A DNA stretch of 64,000 bases from Boseongicola sp. GTDB lineage: Bacteria > Pseudomonadota > Alphaproteobacteria > Rhodobacterales > Rhodobacteraceae. The position numbers were made by a program, and so were the translations under genes. Below, piece by piece: positions 52,980 through 61,234 of the stretch (its first letter is position 1; every line of letters starts with the position of its first letter). Below the pieces are notes generated by a model. That model saw only the letters and a list, made by a program, of their open reading frames with translations, was not told where the DNA came from and did not search any database. The stretch covers positions 124,001 to 188,000 of the forward strand of contig CP046179.1 of NCBI GenBank assembly GCA_014075275.1, given 5' to 3'.

Positions 52980-53876
52980 TTAATTGCGCCGCCAAAGCGG
53001 ATGCGGAACAGCGTCTTTGCGGAAAAAGAAGTAACGCCTAAAAACCTCGCCGTAAGATTTGTAGAAGTAACCTTCGTTCTGGCGCAGATAGTGATCGGCA
53101 TTTTCCCGATAAAGACCGGGCAATTGATACCAGGGAACGCGAGGATGGTTATGGTGCACCGAATGAAAGTTATTGTTTAAAAACAGTAAGGCGAGGGGGC
53201 CTTTGTCATCAATGATAACTGTACGAGCGCGGGATTTCTCGTGGGCCTGATGTTCCAGAAATGTGCGGATGCGCAACAACGACAGACTGCCGTATGCGGC
53301 TATCATATAGGCCCAGAGCGGCATCGAAGAATAGCTGACCCAGATCATCACCAGAGACATCGCCGGGATGTGCCAAAGCCAACCGCGCAATACGCCAGGG
53401 TCTTTTTTGGCGAGGCGGATTTCGCAGATGATAAAGAAGATGGTTCCAATGATCGGGCCCAAGATCAAGCGACCCGCCAGCGAGTTGTTGATATTCAGGA
53501 CCGCCCGACAGAACGGCGACAGCTTTTCCCAGTCACCTGCATCGACAAAATTGGTTTCGGGGTCGTCGTAAGGGTCGGTTAGGTTGCTGTCTTTGTGGTG
53601 GGCCAGATGGGTGTCGTGAAACCGAAAGTAGGGGACGAGCAACGACAGGCCGGGGAATACCAGTGCGTTGTTCAGACGCTGATTGCGAAACGGGTGACCG
53701 TGGATGACTTCGTGTTGCAGTGAGGAATGCTGTGCGATTGCGATCGCCGCGACGGCTATTGCGAGTGGTAGCGACCAGGCTGCAAGCCAAGTGGTTGCCC
53801 AAGCCCAAACCAAATAAGTCGCACCAAGCAGGGCAAGCGTCGGCCATTCAAAGGCTGTTTCAGATTCGGTTTTCAT
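52980..53876 (-). CDS. Membrane fatty acid desaturase
   Basis: The 298-aa protein has four membrane segments and the three histidine boxes of the di-iron desaturase family: QHEVIHGHP, HDTHLAHH and HSVHHNHP. It may act on lipids or carotenoid-like compounds. It is monocistronic and divergent from the XRE regulator gene. Confidence 0.9.
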   Translation of the reverse strand: MKTESETAFEWPTLALLGATYLVWAWATTWLAAWSLPLAIAVAAIAIAQHSSLQHEVIHGHPFRNQRLNNALVFPGLSLLVPYFRFHDTHLAHHKDSNLTDPYDDPETNFVDAGDWEKLSPFCRAVLNINNSLAGRLILGPIIGTIFFIICEIRLAKKDPGVLRGWLWHIPAMSLVMIWVSYSSMPLWAYMIAAYGSLSLLRIRTFLEHQAHEKSRARTVIIDDKGPLALLFLNNNFHSVHHNHPRVPWYQLPGLYRENADHYLRQNEGYFYKSYGEVFRRYFFFRKDAVPHPLWRRN

Positions 53877-53956
53877 TTTGCCCGGATAAGTAGTTCTTCC
53901 AGGTAGTATGACACTTGCGTGATGTATTCGGTATTTGGTATGTGATCAACATAAAC

Positions 53957-53969
53957 TCAACATTGTTGA
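53957..53969. promoter_or_regulatory. Perfect palindrome upstream of the XRE regulator
   Basis: TCAACATTGTTGA is a perfect 13-bp palindrome lying 15 bp before the start of the regulator gene and about 80 bp upstream of the divergent desaturase start. A second half-site (ATCAACAT) occurs at 53945. It is a candidate autoregulatory operator. Confidence 0.5.
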
Positions 53970-53984
53970 TTTTAATCACGGAGT

Positions 53985-54839
53985 GTGATTTTGGACAAAC
54001 GAGATCGATCAATTTTGTTTACGTACCGACTGAACGAGGCAATGCGTGACCGGGATGTGAACCAAAGTGCCTTGGCGCGAACCGTTGGTATCGATCGCTC
54101 GACCATCTCGCAGCTTTTAGCAAAAAAGTCTGCACGACTTCCTAACGCTCAGGTCGTTGCCGAATGTGCGGCGGCGTTGGGGGTTTCGGCAGACTGGTTG
54201 CTGGGACTGTCAGACAAACCAGAACCGGCGGCAGATCTGTTGGCGGAGGCCATGCAGGTTGCGGATGCTCCGCGGGCGATGGTGGATGAACAGATATTCG
54301 CCTGGCATCAGGAGGCAGCGGGCTACAAAATCCGGCACGTTCCGGCGACATTGCCGGATATGCTGAAAACACCGGACATGTTGCGGTGGGAGTTCGAACC
54401 GCATTTGGGGCGCACAACTGAGCAGGCAATAGGGGCCAGTCAGGATCGTCTGAATTGGATGCGGGATGCCATGTCAGACTACGAAATCGCCATGCCGTTG
54501 TATGAGGTTGAATCTTTGGCCAGTTCGACAGGTTACTACAAAGGTTTGCCCCGGCATGTGCGGAGCGCACAGATCGAGCACCTGCAATCATTGCACGACC
54601 AACTTTACCCATCGTTGCGGGTGTTTTTATACGACGCGAGGCGTCTCTGGTCGGTGCCGGTTACGATATTCGGACCTTTGGTGGCGACGCTCTATATCGG
54701 TCAACATTACATGGCATTTCGAGACCGCGAACGGGTTCAGGTGTTGACGCGACAATTTGATTGGCTGGTACGAGAGGCCGATGTTTCGGCGCGCGGTTGG
54801 CCCGATCACCTTCAGGCGATTTCGGCTTCTGGCGGCTGA
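53985..54839 (+). CDS. XRE-family transcriptional regulator
   Basis: The 284-aa protein has an N-terminal helix-turn-helix (residues about 15-70; NQSALARTVGIDRSTISQLL) and a long C-terminal domain of unknown ligand. The GTG start follows CGGAG. It is divergent from the desaturase gene, which it might control. Its 3' end overlaps the convergent dehydrogenase-like gene by 28 bases. Confidence 0.88.
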   Translation: MILDKRDRSILFTYRLNEAMRDRDVNQSALARTVGIDRSTISQLLAKKSARLPNAQVVAECAAALGVSADWLLGLSDKPEPAADLLAEAMQVADAPRAMVDEQIFAWHQEAAGYKIRHVPATLPDMLKTPDMLRWEFEPHLGRTTEQAIGASQDRLNWMRDAMSDYEIAMPLYEVESLASSTGYYKGLPRHVRSAQIEHLQSLHDQLYPSLRVFLYDARRLWSVPVTIFGPLVATLYIGQHYMAFRDRERVQVLTRQFDWLVREADVSARGWPDHLQAISASGG

Positions 54840-55321
54840 GTGTTGTCGTCGGCCGGATTGACCAGACTTTGAACCGCAGCCAATTCAGCAAGCACCTGCG
54901 TTGGCTGTTCGCGAGCGGTGGCGTGGGTCTTGTTTGAAACATCTGCCGTGAATCCGCCGCCGTCGGACTGATTGACACGCACAACGTGGTCAGGGCGCAG
55001 GGCACAGCCCTGAATTGCATCAATGTCGTGTTCGGCGATCAGAACTGCAATGACAGCATTCTTTGGTGCCTCGAACTGGGCGCGCTGGATGACTTTGCGC
55101 ATTAGCTCCAAACGTTCCGGCAGGCAGATGGCAACTATGTCGGCGTGGCTGACGGCGGACGAGATGGTTGGCTTAAGAGACTTACGATCAGCCATTTGGG
55201 CAGCGCCAAGGGCTGCTGGTTCAGGATCGAACCCGGACACAGACCAACCGGCGTCGCGAAATAGCTCGGCAATTGTGTGCCCGCGTTGGCCGAGGCCTAG
55301 AATGGCGGCCCTTCTAGTCAT
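54812..55321 (-). CDS. NAD(P)-binding Rossmann protein
   Basis: The 169-aa protein has a Rossmann motif at the N-terminus (AILGLGQRGHTIAELFRDAGW) and resembles the NAD-binding half of 6-phosphogluconate or hydroxyacid dehydrogenases, but lacks a catalytic C-terminal domain. Its start overlaps the lipocalin gene by four bases. Function not assigned. Confidence 0.78.
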   Translation of the reverse strand: MTRRAAILGLGQRGHTIAELFRDAGWSVSGFDPEPAALGAAQMADRKSLKPTISSAVSHADIVAICLPERLELMRKVIQRAQFEAPKNAVIAVLIAEHDIDAIQGCALRPDHVVRVNQSDGGGFTADVSNKTHATAREQPTQVLAELAAVQSLVNPADDNTQPPEAEIA

Positions 55322-55851
55322 GCGTCCTCCTGTCGGGTCATGCGCATCAGATCAGTGTCGAAACCGTTGAAATTCAAAACATCCAGCGAGGCTTTTAGCC
55401 GATCCTGCGGGATGTTCGGTGTGCGGTCGAGAATATAGGCGACGCTGCCGTCGGGTGTGCCCAAAACAGCGGTGCGATAGTCACCATCAACCCAAAGAAC
55501 CCAAATTTCCTTTAAGGTGCTTTCCCCGGCGGCACGCATGGTCAGGCGGCCGGGACCCGTTACGCGGGCGGGGCCAGAGGTGGCGATTGTGCCGATCTCA
55601 GTCTGGCAGGACACCGCCTGATTCAATGTGTTAGGCGTTTGGGCGGTGTAGGTCAGGATGGTGTTGCGGCAGGTGACGCCTGTGTTCAACGGAAAACTGG
55701 CAATCTGATACCAGGTTCCGGCAAAGCGAGATGTCTCGAAACTGGCGATGGACGAAATGGGTGCCGAAGCGTCGCGATTGCCGGTGTCTGCTGCGCAGGC
55801 CGCCAACAGAAGGCAACAGGATATGGTGCCTAGTCGCTTCACTGGATGCAT
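55318..55851 (-). CDS. Bacterial lipocalin (Blc-like lipoprotein)
   Basis: The 177-aa protein has a lipoprotein signal with lipobox LLAAC, the lipocalin signature GTWYQIASF and a C-terminal lipocalin strand (YILDRTPNIPQDRL). It probably binds lipids at the outer membrane. It overlaps both neighbours by a few bases. Confidence 0.9.
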   Translation of the reverse strand: MHPVKRLGTISCCLLLAACAADTGNRDASAPISSIASFETSRFAGTWYQIASFPLNTGVTCRNTILTYTAQTPNTLNQAVSCQTEIGTIATSGPARVTGPGRLTMRAAGESTLKEIWVLWVDGDYRTAVLGTPDGSVAYILDRTPNIPQDRLKASLDVLNFNGFDTDLMRMTRQEDA

Positions 55852-56195
55852 ACGGTTGCGGGCAGACCGGCGCTGGACAGGGTTTCATGACAGCCCAGGA
55901 AGGGTTCGATTGGCGAGCAAGTGCGTGAGCGCGCCAGGCACATCCCCTGACAGTCGTTCGAGGTTCTGCATTGTTTGTTTGCATCGGACAGATCCCGGTA
56001 GCAGACGAACAACACGTCACCAGTGCGCGGGGCCCAGCGGCCACCTGTGCGTTCGCATAGGGTTTGTTCAGCAGCAACCAGTTCTGGGACCACAACGCCA
56101 TTTTCGGAGGCCGAGGCTTGGGGGCCATCTTCCTGGCAGGCTGCTACGGTCAGGGCCGTAAGCAGTATCATTAGACCGCGGCAAAGCGCAGACAT
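55839..56195 (-). CDS. Cysteine-rich lipoprotein of unknown function
   Basis: The 118-aa protein has a lipoprotein signal (LTALTVAAC) and eight further cysteines in a spaced pattern (CERTGGRW, VCYRDL, QCRTSNDCQGMCLARSRTC), suggesting disulfides in the periplasm. It overlaps the lipocalin gene by 13 bases. I know of similar proteins only as hypothetical ones in Rhodobacteraceae. Confidence 0.78.
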   Translation of the reverse strand: MSALCRGLMILLTALTVAACQEDGPQASASENGVVVPELVAAEQTLCERTGGRWAPRTGDVLFVCYRDLSDANKQCRTSNDCQGMCLARSRTCSPIEPFLGCHETLSSAGLPATVCIQ

Positions 56196-56269
56196 GAGAT
56201 CCTCCGTCGATCCTCCCCCGTCCGAATGAGACTATGCGGTGGGGGAGGCAATGGGCAACCTTGGCCAGC

Positions 56270-57316
56270 CTAGTAAGGCATTGGATTTGCGCGGTGTGCC
56301 TTGGATACCTCATCCAACAGCTCTGACGACAGTTCGACGTCGACGCCTTTCAGGATGTGTTCCAGTTGGTCCGAGGTTGTTGCGCCGAATATCGGGATGG
56401 TGTGGAAGGGCCGTGTCAGGCACCACTGCAGCGACAGATGGGTCAGATCGACGCCATGTTTTTCAGCAATTCCGGCATAAACCTCGACCACGCCGTCAAC
56501 GCGAGGAGAGGCCCGTCCGCCCATTTGGGGGCCGATGGATTTACGCGACCCGTCGGGCACAGCGCCATTCCGGTATTTGCCCGTTAGAAAGCCGGTGGCC
56601 AGGGGCGAAAACGCGAGAAGGGTGATGTCTTCGTGATGCGCAAGCTCGGCCATGTCGGTGTCATAGGGGCGGCACAAAAGCGAGTATTCGTTCTGGATTG
56701 ATGCGACGCGGGGGCCGCCGACAACCTCGGCTGCGCGGAGCCATTGCATTGTGCCCCAAGCGCTGTCGTTGGACAGGCCGAAGGCGCGAATTTTGCCTTC
56801 TTGCACAAGCTCGTTCAAAACGGCCATGACGCCCGCCATGTTGTCGAGAACTTCTTGTGTTGGCGGCTGTTTGCGCGGATCGAAGTTCCAGTTCTGGCGG
56901 AACTGAAACGAGCCGCGGTTGGGCCAGTGGAACTGGTAAAGGTCGATGTAGTCGGTTTGAAGGCGTGCCAGCGAGCCGTTGACCGCATCACGGACCGTGT
57001 CGGCATGGATGCCGCGCCCGTCGCGCACAAAGCCACCGTTGTCACCGCTGTGTTTGGTTGCGATGACGACATCATCGCGGCGGCCGGATTTGGCGTTCCA
57101 GTTGCCGATAATGCGTTCGGTGTTGCCCACGGTTTCTTTCAGGACCGGGTTCACCGGATACATTTCAGCGGTGTCCATGAAGTCGATGCCGGCGTCGAGC
57201 GAGCGGTCGATCTGGTGGTGTGCATCCGCTTCGGGGGTTTGTGTGCCGAAGGTCATGGTGCCTAGGCAGTATTCGCTGACCTCGATGCCTGTGCGGCCGA
57301 GTGTTGTGCGCTTCAT
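56270..57316 (-). CDS. Aldo/keto reductase (Tas-like)
   Basis: The 348-aa TIM-barrel protein has the aldo/keto reductase tetrad in FMDTAEMYP (Asp, Tyr), VIATKHSGD (Lys) and LYQFHWP (His). The DTAEMYPV stretch is characteristic of the Tas subgroup. It reduces an unknown carbonyl using NADPH. It is monocistronic. Confidence 0.92.
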   Translation of the reverse strand: MKRTTLGRTGIEVSEYCLGTMTFGTQTPEADAHHQIDRSLDAGIDFMDTAEMYPVNPVLKETVGNTERIIGNWNAKSGRRDDVVIATKHSGDNGGFVRDGRGIHADTVRDAVNGSLARLQTDYIDLYQFHWPNRGSFQFRQNWNFDPRKQPPTQEVLDNMAGVMAVLNELVQEGKIRAFGLSNDSAWGTMQWLRAAEVVGGPRVASIQNEYSLLCRPYDTDMAELAHHEDITLLAFSPLATGFLTGKYRNGAVPDGSRKSIGPQMGGRASPRVDGVVEVYAGIAEKHGVDLTHLSLQWCLTRPFHTIPIFGATTSDQLEHILKGVDVELSSELLDEVSKAHRANPMPY

Positions 57317-57426
57317 GGAGGACGTCCTTTGTCTTTAATTGGCCCTAGGGATAACGGCCTTGCGGGGATTGGCAAGGTGTTCCGGGATATTGAGAACAAA
57401 AAACGAATATGCTAGGGTGACCTCCC

Positions 57427-58057
57427 ATGTCCAGTAAGACCGCTGCCCATCTTCTGAACCGCCACACACATCGCAATCGCGGTGGGTCTGCGCTTGAGTT
57501 TCTGGACGATTTGTCATTGGTGCGTTCGCGAGCGCATGAGCTTTGTGGTGGGGCGCGGCGAGTGTTGGCCTTTACGGTCGCGCAGGCGATGGAGGGGAAC
57601 GTTTTATGGATCCGGCCAAGCTGGATGCCGGGGCGGCTTAATCCCGAAGGTTTTATGCGGTTTATGGACCCGTCGCGGTTGATCATGGTGTCGCCGAAAC
57701 GACCCGAGGACCTGCTATGGACCGCTGAAGAGGCGTTGCGGGCGGGAATCATGCCGCTGGTGGTGGCGGATTTGCCGGGGCCGCCGGGTCTGACGGCGGT
57801 GCGGCGCTTGCATCTGGCGGCAGAGACCGGGGCCGAGATGGCTGGAAACGGCGCCGCTGGGGCTGTTGCTGACGCCCGGCGAGGGTGGTGCGCCGGGGGT
57901 TGAGAGCCGCTGGTCGTTGGTGCCGCAGCACCCTGATGCCAAGACCGAGCGTTGGAAGTTGGAGCGGCTGAGGGCGCGGACCGAACCAGTGAAAGAATGG
58001 CAGGTGTCGGGGACGCCCAAAGGCATGGCTTTGATGCCGTCTGACACTGCAACGTGA
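57427..58057 (+). pseudogene. ImuA-like gene with a one-base frameshift
   Basis: The first 137 codons match ImuA-like RecA-fold proteins (ELCGGARRVLAFT, DLLWTAEEALRAG, VVADLPGPPGLTAVRRLHLAAETG). After about 57836 the family sequence continues one base on (APLGLLLTPGEGG, then ESRWSLVP ... KTERWKLERLRART) to a stop at 58055-58057. Dropping one base in ATGG (57838-57841) restores the frame. Unshifted, it ends at 57903 as a 158-aa product. ImuA acts in error-prone repair with ImuB and DnaE2, which are not nearby. Confidence 0.75.
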
Positions 58058-58094
58058 TCGCCTGGCCGGGGCTGGACATGCTAGGCTTCCAAAC

Positions 58095-58673
58095 ATGTAT
58101 CGTCGTCATTTCCTTACCGCACTGGCCGCGACCTTGGCTGTGCGACCGGCTTGGGCTGCGCCGCAACAGTATATTCTGGATGTCGAACAATCGGTTGTCG
58201 GGTTCAGTTATGTGCTGAACGGCAGCAAGGTGAATGGCCGTATGCCGGTTAAAAGTGCAGATATCGCGCTGGATATCGACCGGTTGGAAAACAGCAATGT
58301 TACCGCTGTTCTGGATGTGCGCCGCGCCAAGGCGGGGCCGTTTTATGCCACCGAGGCAATGAAGGATGCCAGCGTTCTGGACACCAGAATGTTCCCTGAA
58401 ATCCGCTTTCAATCTGACGAGATCGAGCGCGTGAAGGGCGGTGCCAGGATTGGCGGAGACATCACCATTCGCGATGTCACGCGGCCAATTTTGCTGGAGG
58501 CGCGACTGTTTCGTCAGGTTGGTACAGAGGCCGGAGATCGCAGTCGGTTGTCGATCTTGATGACCGGAGACATTGATCGGCGCGACTTTGGCGCCACGGG
58601 TTTTCCCAGGTTGGTGGGGCCGGAGATAGGCTTGAAGATATTGACCAGAGTTACGCTGGAAAGCGCGCGCTAG
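58095..58673 (+). CDS. YceI-family periplasmic protein
   Basis: The 192-aa protein has a signal peptide (MYRRHFLTALAATLAVRPAWA, a possible Tat signal) and the YceI beta-barrel (YILDVEQSVVGFSY, GDITIRDVTRPILLEA, DRRDFGATGFP). Members bind isoprenoid-like lipids. It follows the ImuA-like gene by 38 bp. Confidence 0.9.
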   Translation: MYRRHFLTALAATLAVRPAWAAPQQYILDVEQSVVGFSYVLNGSKVNGRMPVKSADIALDIDRLENSNVTAVLDVRRAKAGPFYATEAMKDASVLDTRMFPEIRFQSDEIERVKGGARIGGDITIRDVTRPILLEARLFRQVGTEAGDRSRLSILMTGDIDRRDFGATGFPRLVGPEIGLKILTRVTLESAR

Positions 58674-58982
58674 GTCGCGGCTGATCAAGTTGGAATACTG
58701 TCAAAATCTGAGTAATGGCATAGAAATAAATATTATAAAACAGGTGTTTATGATTTGAAGCTCATCTATTTTTGCAGGCATTCATATCATCGCCCAATCG
58801 TCGAATATTGGGGCTTGGGTATCTTTTGGTGGCTGTGGTTGCGGTGCTTGATCTGGCATGACGTATCCTTTCGATGTCATCCAGACTTGGGGGCAAACAT
58901 GGCGAAAGCCAGCCATCTTTCAAACGGCTGGCTTGAATGTGATGCGCAGTGAGCTCGCTGAAATTTCGAGCCCAGAGCGGGA
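58674..58982. other. Intergenic region with a cspA-side hairpin
   Basis: No gene is supported here. AAGCCAGCC (58906-58914) pairs with GGCTGGCTT (58926-58934), a nine-base-pair stem 50 bp beyond the cspA stop on the minus strand. It lacks a T-run, so termination is only possible. Confidence 0.45.
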
Positions 58983-59189
58983 TTACAGCAGTGTGATATC
59001 TGCCGCGTTCTCGCGACCGTCACGGCCAGCCTCTAATTCGTAGCTGACTTTCTGATTGTCTGCGAGGCCGGTGAGGCCAGAGCGCTCGACGGCGCTGATG
59101 TGGACGAATACGTCTTTACCGCCTTCATCAGGTGCAATGAAGCCGAAGCCTTTAGTTGTATTAAACCATTTCACGGTGCCGTTTGGCAT
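58983..59189 (-). CDS. cspA: Cold-shock protein, copy 1
   Basis: The 68-aa protein is a cold-shock domain with RNP1 (KGFGFIAP) and RNP2 (VFVHISAV). It binds single-stranded nucleic acid. The ATG at 59189 follows GGAG about eight bases upstream, in AAGGAGACACACG. A second copy lies at 61028-61234 and is nearly identical except in the C-terminal third. Confidence 0.94.
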   Translation of the reverse strand: MPNGTVKWFNTTKGFGFIAPDEGGKDVFVHISAVERSGLTGLADNQKVSYELEAGRDGRENAADITLL

Positions 59190-59470
59190 AACGTGTGTCT
59201 CCTTGAAGTAACCCGCCCACATTCTGCGACGGCTTGGCATCGGCCCGTTTCGAGACTGACAGCCGGAAACCGGTGGCAATTGATCATTCCGAGTTTTTGC
59301 GGGACCCAAAATGCAGATATGGGCGTTAGAATCAAGGAAATTCACCGTTCGCTGGAATGTGACCTGTTGCAACACCGGTGATAAAGTCTTGGAATGCCGG
59401 GGCATTTGACCTCTTGCCGTTGGAATGTTTGAAAAGACGATCAGGGAATGAGCGAGGGGGCACGCAGTAT

Positions 59471-59923
59471 ATGAGCGGTGGATTGGCGATGGGGATCGGT
59501 GCGACGGTGCTGATGGACCTTTGGGCCGTGGTGTTAAGCCGGCTGGCCGGGGTGGCCCCGCCGAATTGGGCGATGGTCGGGCGTTGGGTCGATCACCTAT
59601 CCAAAGGCGTTGTTTTTCATGATGATATCGCCGACGCGCAGCCCGTGGCGCAGGAGCTGAGATTGGGCTGGGTCTTTCACTATGTGGTGGGGGCGATCTA
59701 TGGGGTTGTCTTGGTGTCGATTGTCGGTGTGCCGACGTTTATTGAAGCCTGGGTCTTTGCTTTGGTCACCATTGGGTTTGGCTGGTTTCTGTTGCATCCG
59801 GGATTGGGCTTAGGATGGGCCGCATCCAAGGTGCCGGAGCCGGGCAAGGCGCGTGCGATGGGCCTGGTTGCTCATACGGTGTTTGGTGTTGGATTGTGGG
59901 GAGTTTCGGTGATTTTATCCTGA
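59471..59923 (+). CDS. DUF2938-family membrane protein
   Basis: The 150-aa protein has four hydrophobic segments and matches DUF2938 (GIGATVLMDLWAVVLSRL, NWAMVGRWV, HPGLGLGWAASK). The ATG at 59471 follows GAGGGGG; an ATG at 59378 is also in frame. Its last nine bases overlap the convergent small membrane protein gene. Function unknown. Confidence 0.87.
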   Translation: MSGGLAMGIGATVLMDLWAVVLSRLAGVAPPNWAMVGRWVDHLSKGVVFHDDIADAQPVAQELRLGWVFHYVVGAIYGVVLVSIVGVPTFIEAWVFALVTIGFGWFLLHPGLGLGWAASKVPEPGKARAMGLVAHTVFGVGLWGVSVILS

Positions 59924-60187
59924 TTTATCAGCCGGTTGTCGGGTGCGCCAGAATTGGACAAGGGCGACGATCGCGATCAGGGACCACAGGACTTCGATGA
60001 CGATGGCTCCGGCGTTTGGGCGATACCAGAGCGACAGGAGTATGAGGGCCGCACCTGCGAGATTGGCGAGGTTGTAAGCCGGGCGTTTTGGATCGACCCA
60101 GCCCCGTGAGACCGCAAGGTAAGCCCATGCGATTAAAAGAGAACCGAGGACTCCGATATAGTCGATGAGGGTGATATCCGCCAACAT
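59915..60187 (-). CDS. CBU_0592-like small membrane protein
   Basis: The 90-aa protein has three membrane segments and the pattern IGVLGSLLIAWAYLAVSRGW, YNLANLAGAALILLS, of the CBU_0592-like family. The ATG at 60187 fits; the open frame continues upstream through the repeat. Function unknown. Confidence 0.8.
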   Translation of the reverse strand: MLADITLIDYIGVLGSLLIAWAYLAVSRGWVDPKRPAYNLANLAGAALILLSLWYRPNAGAIVIEVLWSLIAIVALVQFWRTRQPADKSG

Positions 60188-60229
60188 GGGCGCGACGGTA
60201 ATGGCGTCGTGGCGACTTGCCAAGAGGGG

Positions 60230-60370
60230 CCGGATTTCGACGCGAAATCCGGGGAGCGTGCGTGCCGCCCGCTGGCCTTCGGCGAGGATATTTTTGGGCC
60301 GATAATTGCCGGGGATTGGTTGAAATAGGCCGTCTGTTTCGCGTCGGTATCGTGTCGGTATGACGTCGGT
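60230..60370 (+). repeat. Structured dispersed repeat, copy B
   Basis: A hairpin, CCGGATTTCG (60230-60239) ACG CGAAATCCGG (60243-60252), is followed 24 bases later by the conserved 25-bp box (60276-60300) that begins CCTTCGGCGAGGATATTTTT. Then come three direct repeats with the GTCGGTAT core (up to 60370). The hairpin-to-box spacing matches copy A (24 versus 25 bases), but the triple repeat lies on the other side. Confidence 0.7.
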
Positions 60371-60454
60371 GGCTGCGCACGCATGGTTTTTCATTGATTA
60401 AGGTCTGGGCGTCAGGCTGGGGCGGCTTCACATCTGATCAAAGGAGATTGATGG

Positions 60455-61000
60455 ATGACTTTGCCCTGGATGCCCACGAAGGGTCCGAAATCAAAACGAC
60501 TGGCCGAGGCGCGTTTGCGGCAGTTGGTTTATCAGGCGTCATTGGAAGATGATGACGGATTTCTGGCGGCTGCCCGGCGGGAGGTGCCCGAGGCCTGGCT
60601 GACACTGGAGATGGATTTGGATGTGGCCGAGCCGAAAGAGAAGGTTTCGTTATATCTGGATAAGTCAGTCGCGCAGATGTTCCGGCGTATGGGGGCGGGG
60701 TATCACGCGCGCATCAACCGGATACTGGCGACCTGGGTTCAGATGAAGATGTCAGAGGCGCTTGTTACAGAGGTGGATCTGCTGAGCCAGATCGAAGCGG
60801 ACATGGCCGAGGCCGGGCGCGAGGAGGTTGGATGCCATCTGGAAGAGGGGCGTCGGGCCTTGCATCAAAGCTGGGCTTATAATCAAGGCATGCTGGATGC
60901 ATCCGAACCTGAGGCGCGGGCATTGCTGGCATCTGAAATATTGGGAGGAGAGGGGTCAGCTGGGCGCGAACGCCCAGCTGATGTATCTGATGCGGCCTGA
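60455..61000 (+). CDS. BrnA-type antitoxin domain protein (no BrnT partner)
   Basis: The 181-aa protein contains a BrnA-like ribbon-helix-helix segment (KEKVSLYLDKSVAQMFRRMG, then YHARINRILATWV) in its middle. AAGGAG (60441-60446) precedes the ATG. A BrnT toxin gene is not adjacent, and the protein is longer than BrnA, so it may be a DNA-binding regulator. A perfect 11-bp-arm hairpin (60956-60981) lies inside its last codons. Confidence 0.75.
   Translation: MTLPWMPTKGPKSKRLAEARLRQLVYQASLEDDDGFLAAARREVPEAWLTLEMDLDVAEPKEKVSLYLDKSVAQMFRRMGAGYHARINRILATWVQMKMSEALVTEVDLLSQIEADMAEAGREEVGCHLEEGRRALHQSWAYNQGMLDASEPEARALLASEILGGEGSAGRERPADVSDAA
60956..60981. terminator. Strong hairpin inside the 3' end of the BrnA-like gene
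   Basis: TCAGCTGGGCG (60956-60966), loop CGAA, CGCCCAGCTGA (60971-60981): a perfect 11-bp stem. It lies 47 bp beyond the cspA copy 2 stop and could end that minus-strand transcript, although it is inside the opposing coding region. Confidence 0.5.
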
Positions 61001-61027
61001 GGCGATGCTTCGGGCCTGTTAGCCGTC

Positions 61028-61234
61028 TTAGGACAGCTGAATGTTGATCGCGCTTTCGCGTCCGTCGCGGCCAGCTTCGAGATCGAAGGTGACTTTCTGG
61101 TCGTCGGCCAGACCGGTGAGGCCCGAACGCTCGACTGCAGAGATGTGGACGAATACGTCTTTGCCGCCGGATTCCGGTGCAATAAAGCCGTAGCCTTTAG
61201 TTGTGTTAAACCATTTCACGGTGCCATTAGCCAT
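61028..61234 (-). CDS. cspA: Cold-shock protein, copy 2
   Basis: The 68-aa cold-shock domain has RNP1 KGYGFIAP and RNP2 VFVHISAV. It is nearly identical to copy 1 over the first 55 residues. The ATG at 61234 is preceded by GGAG in AGGAGACG. It lies 1.8 kb from copy 1 on the same strand. Confidence 0.94.
   Translation of the reverse strand: MANGTVKWFNTTKGYGFIAPESGGKDVFVHISAVERSGLTGLADDQKVTFDLEAGRDGRESAINIQLS

Noticed and set aside
60455-61000. A BrnT-BrnA toxin-antitoxin pair
   Set aside because: No BrnT-like frame lies upstream or downstream; only the BrnA-like domain is present.
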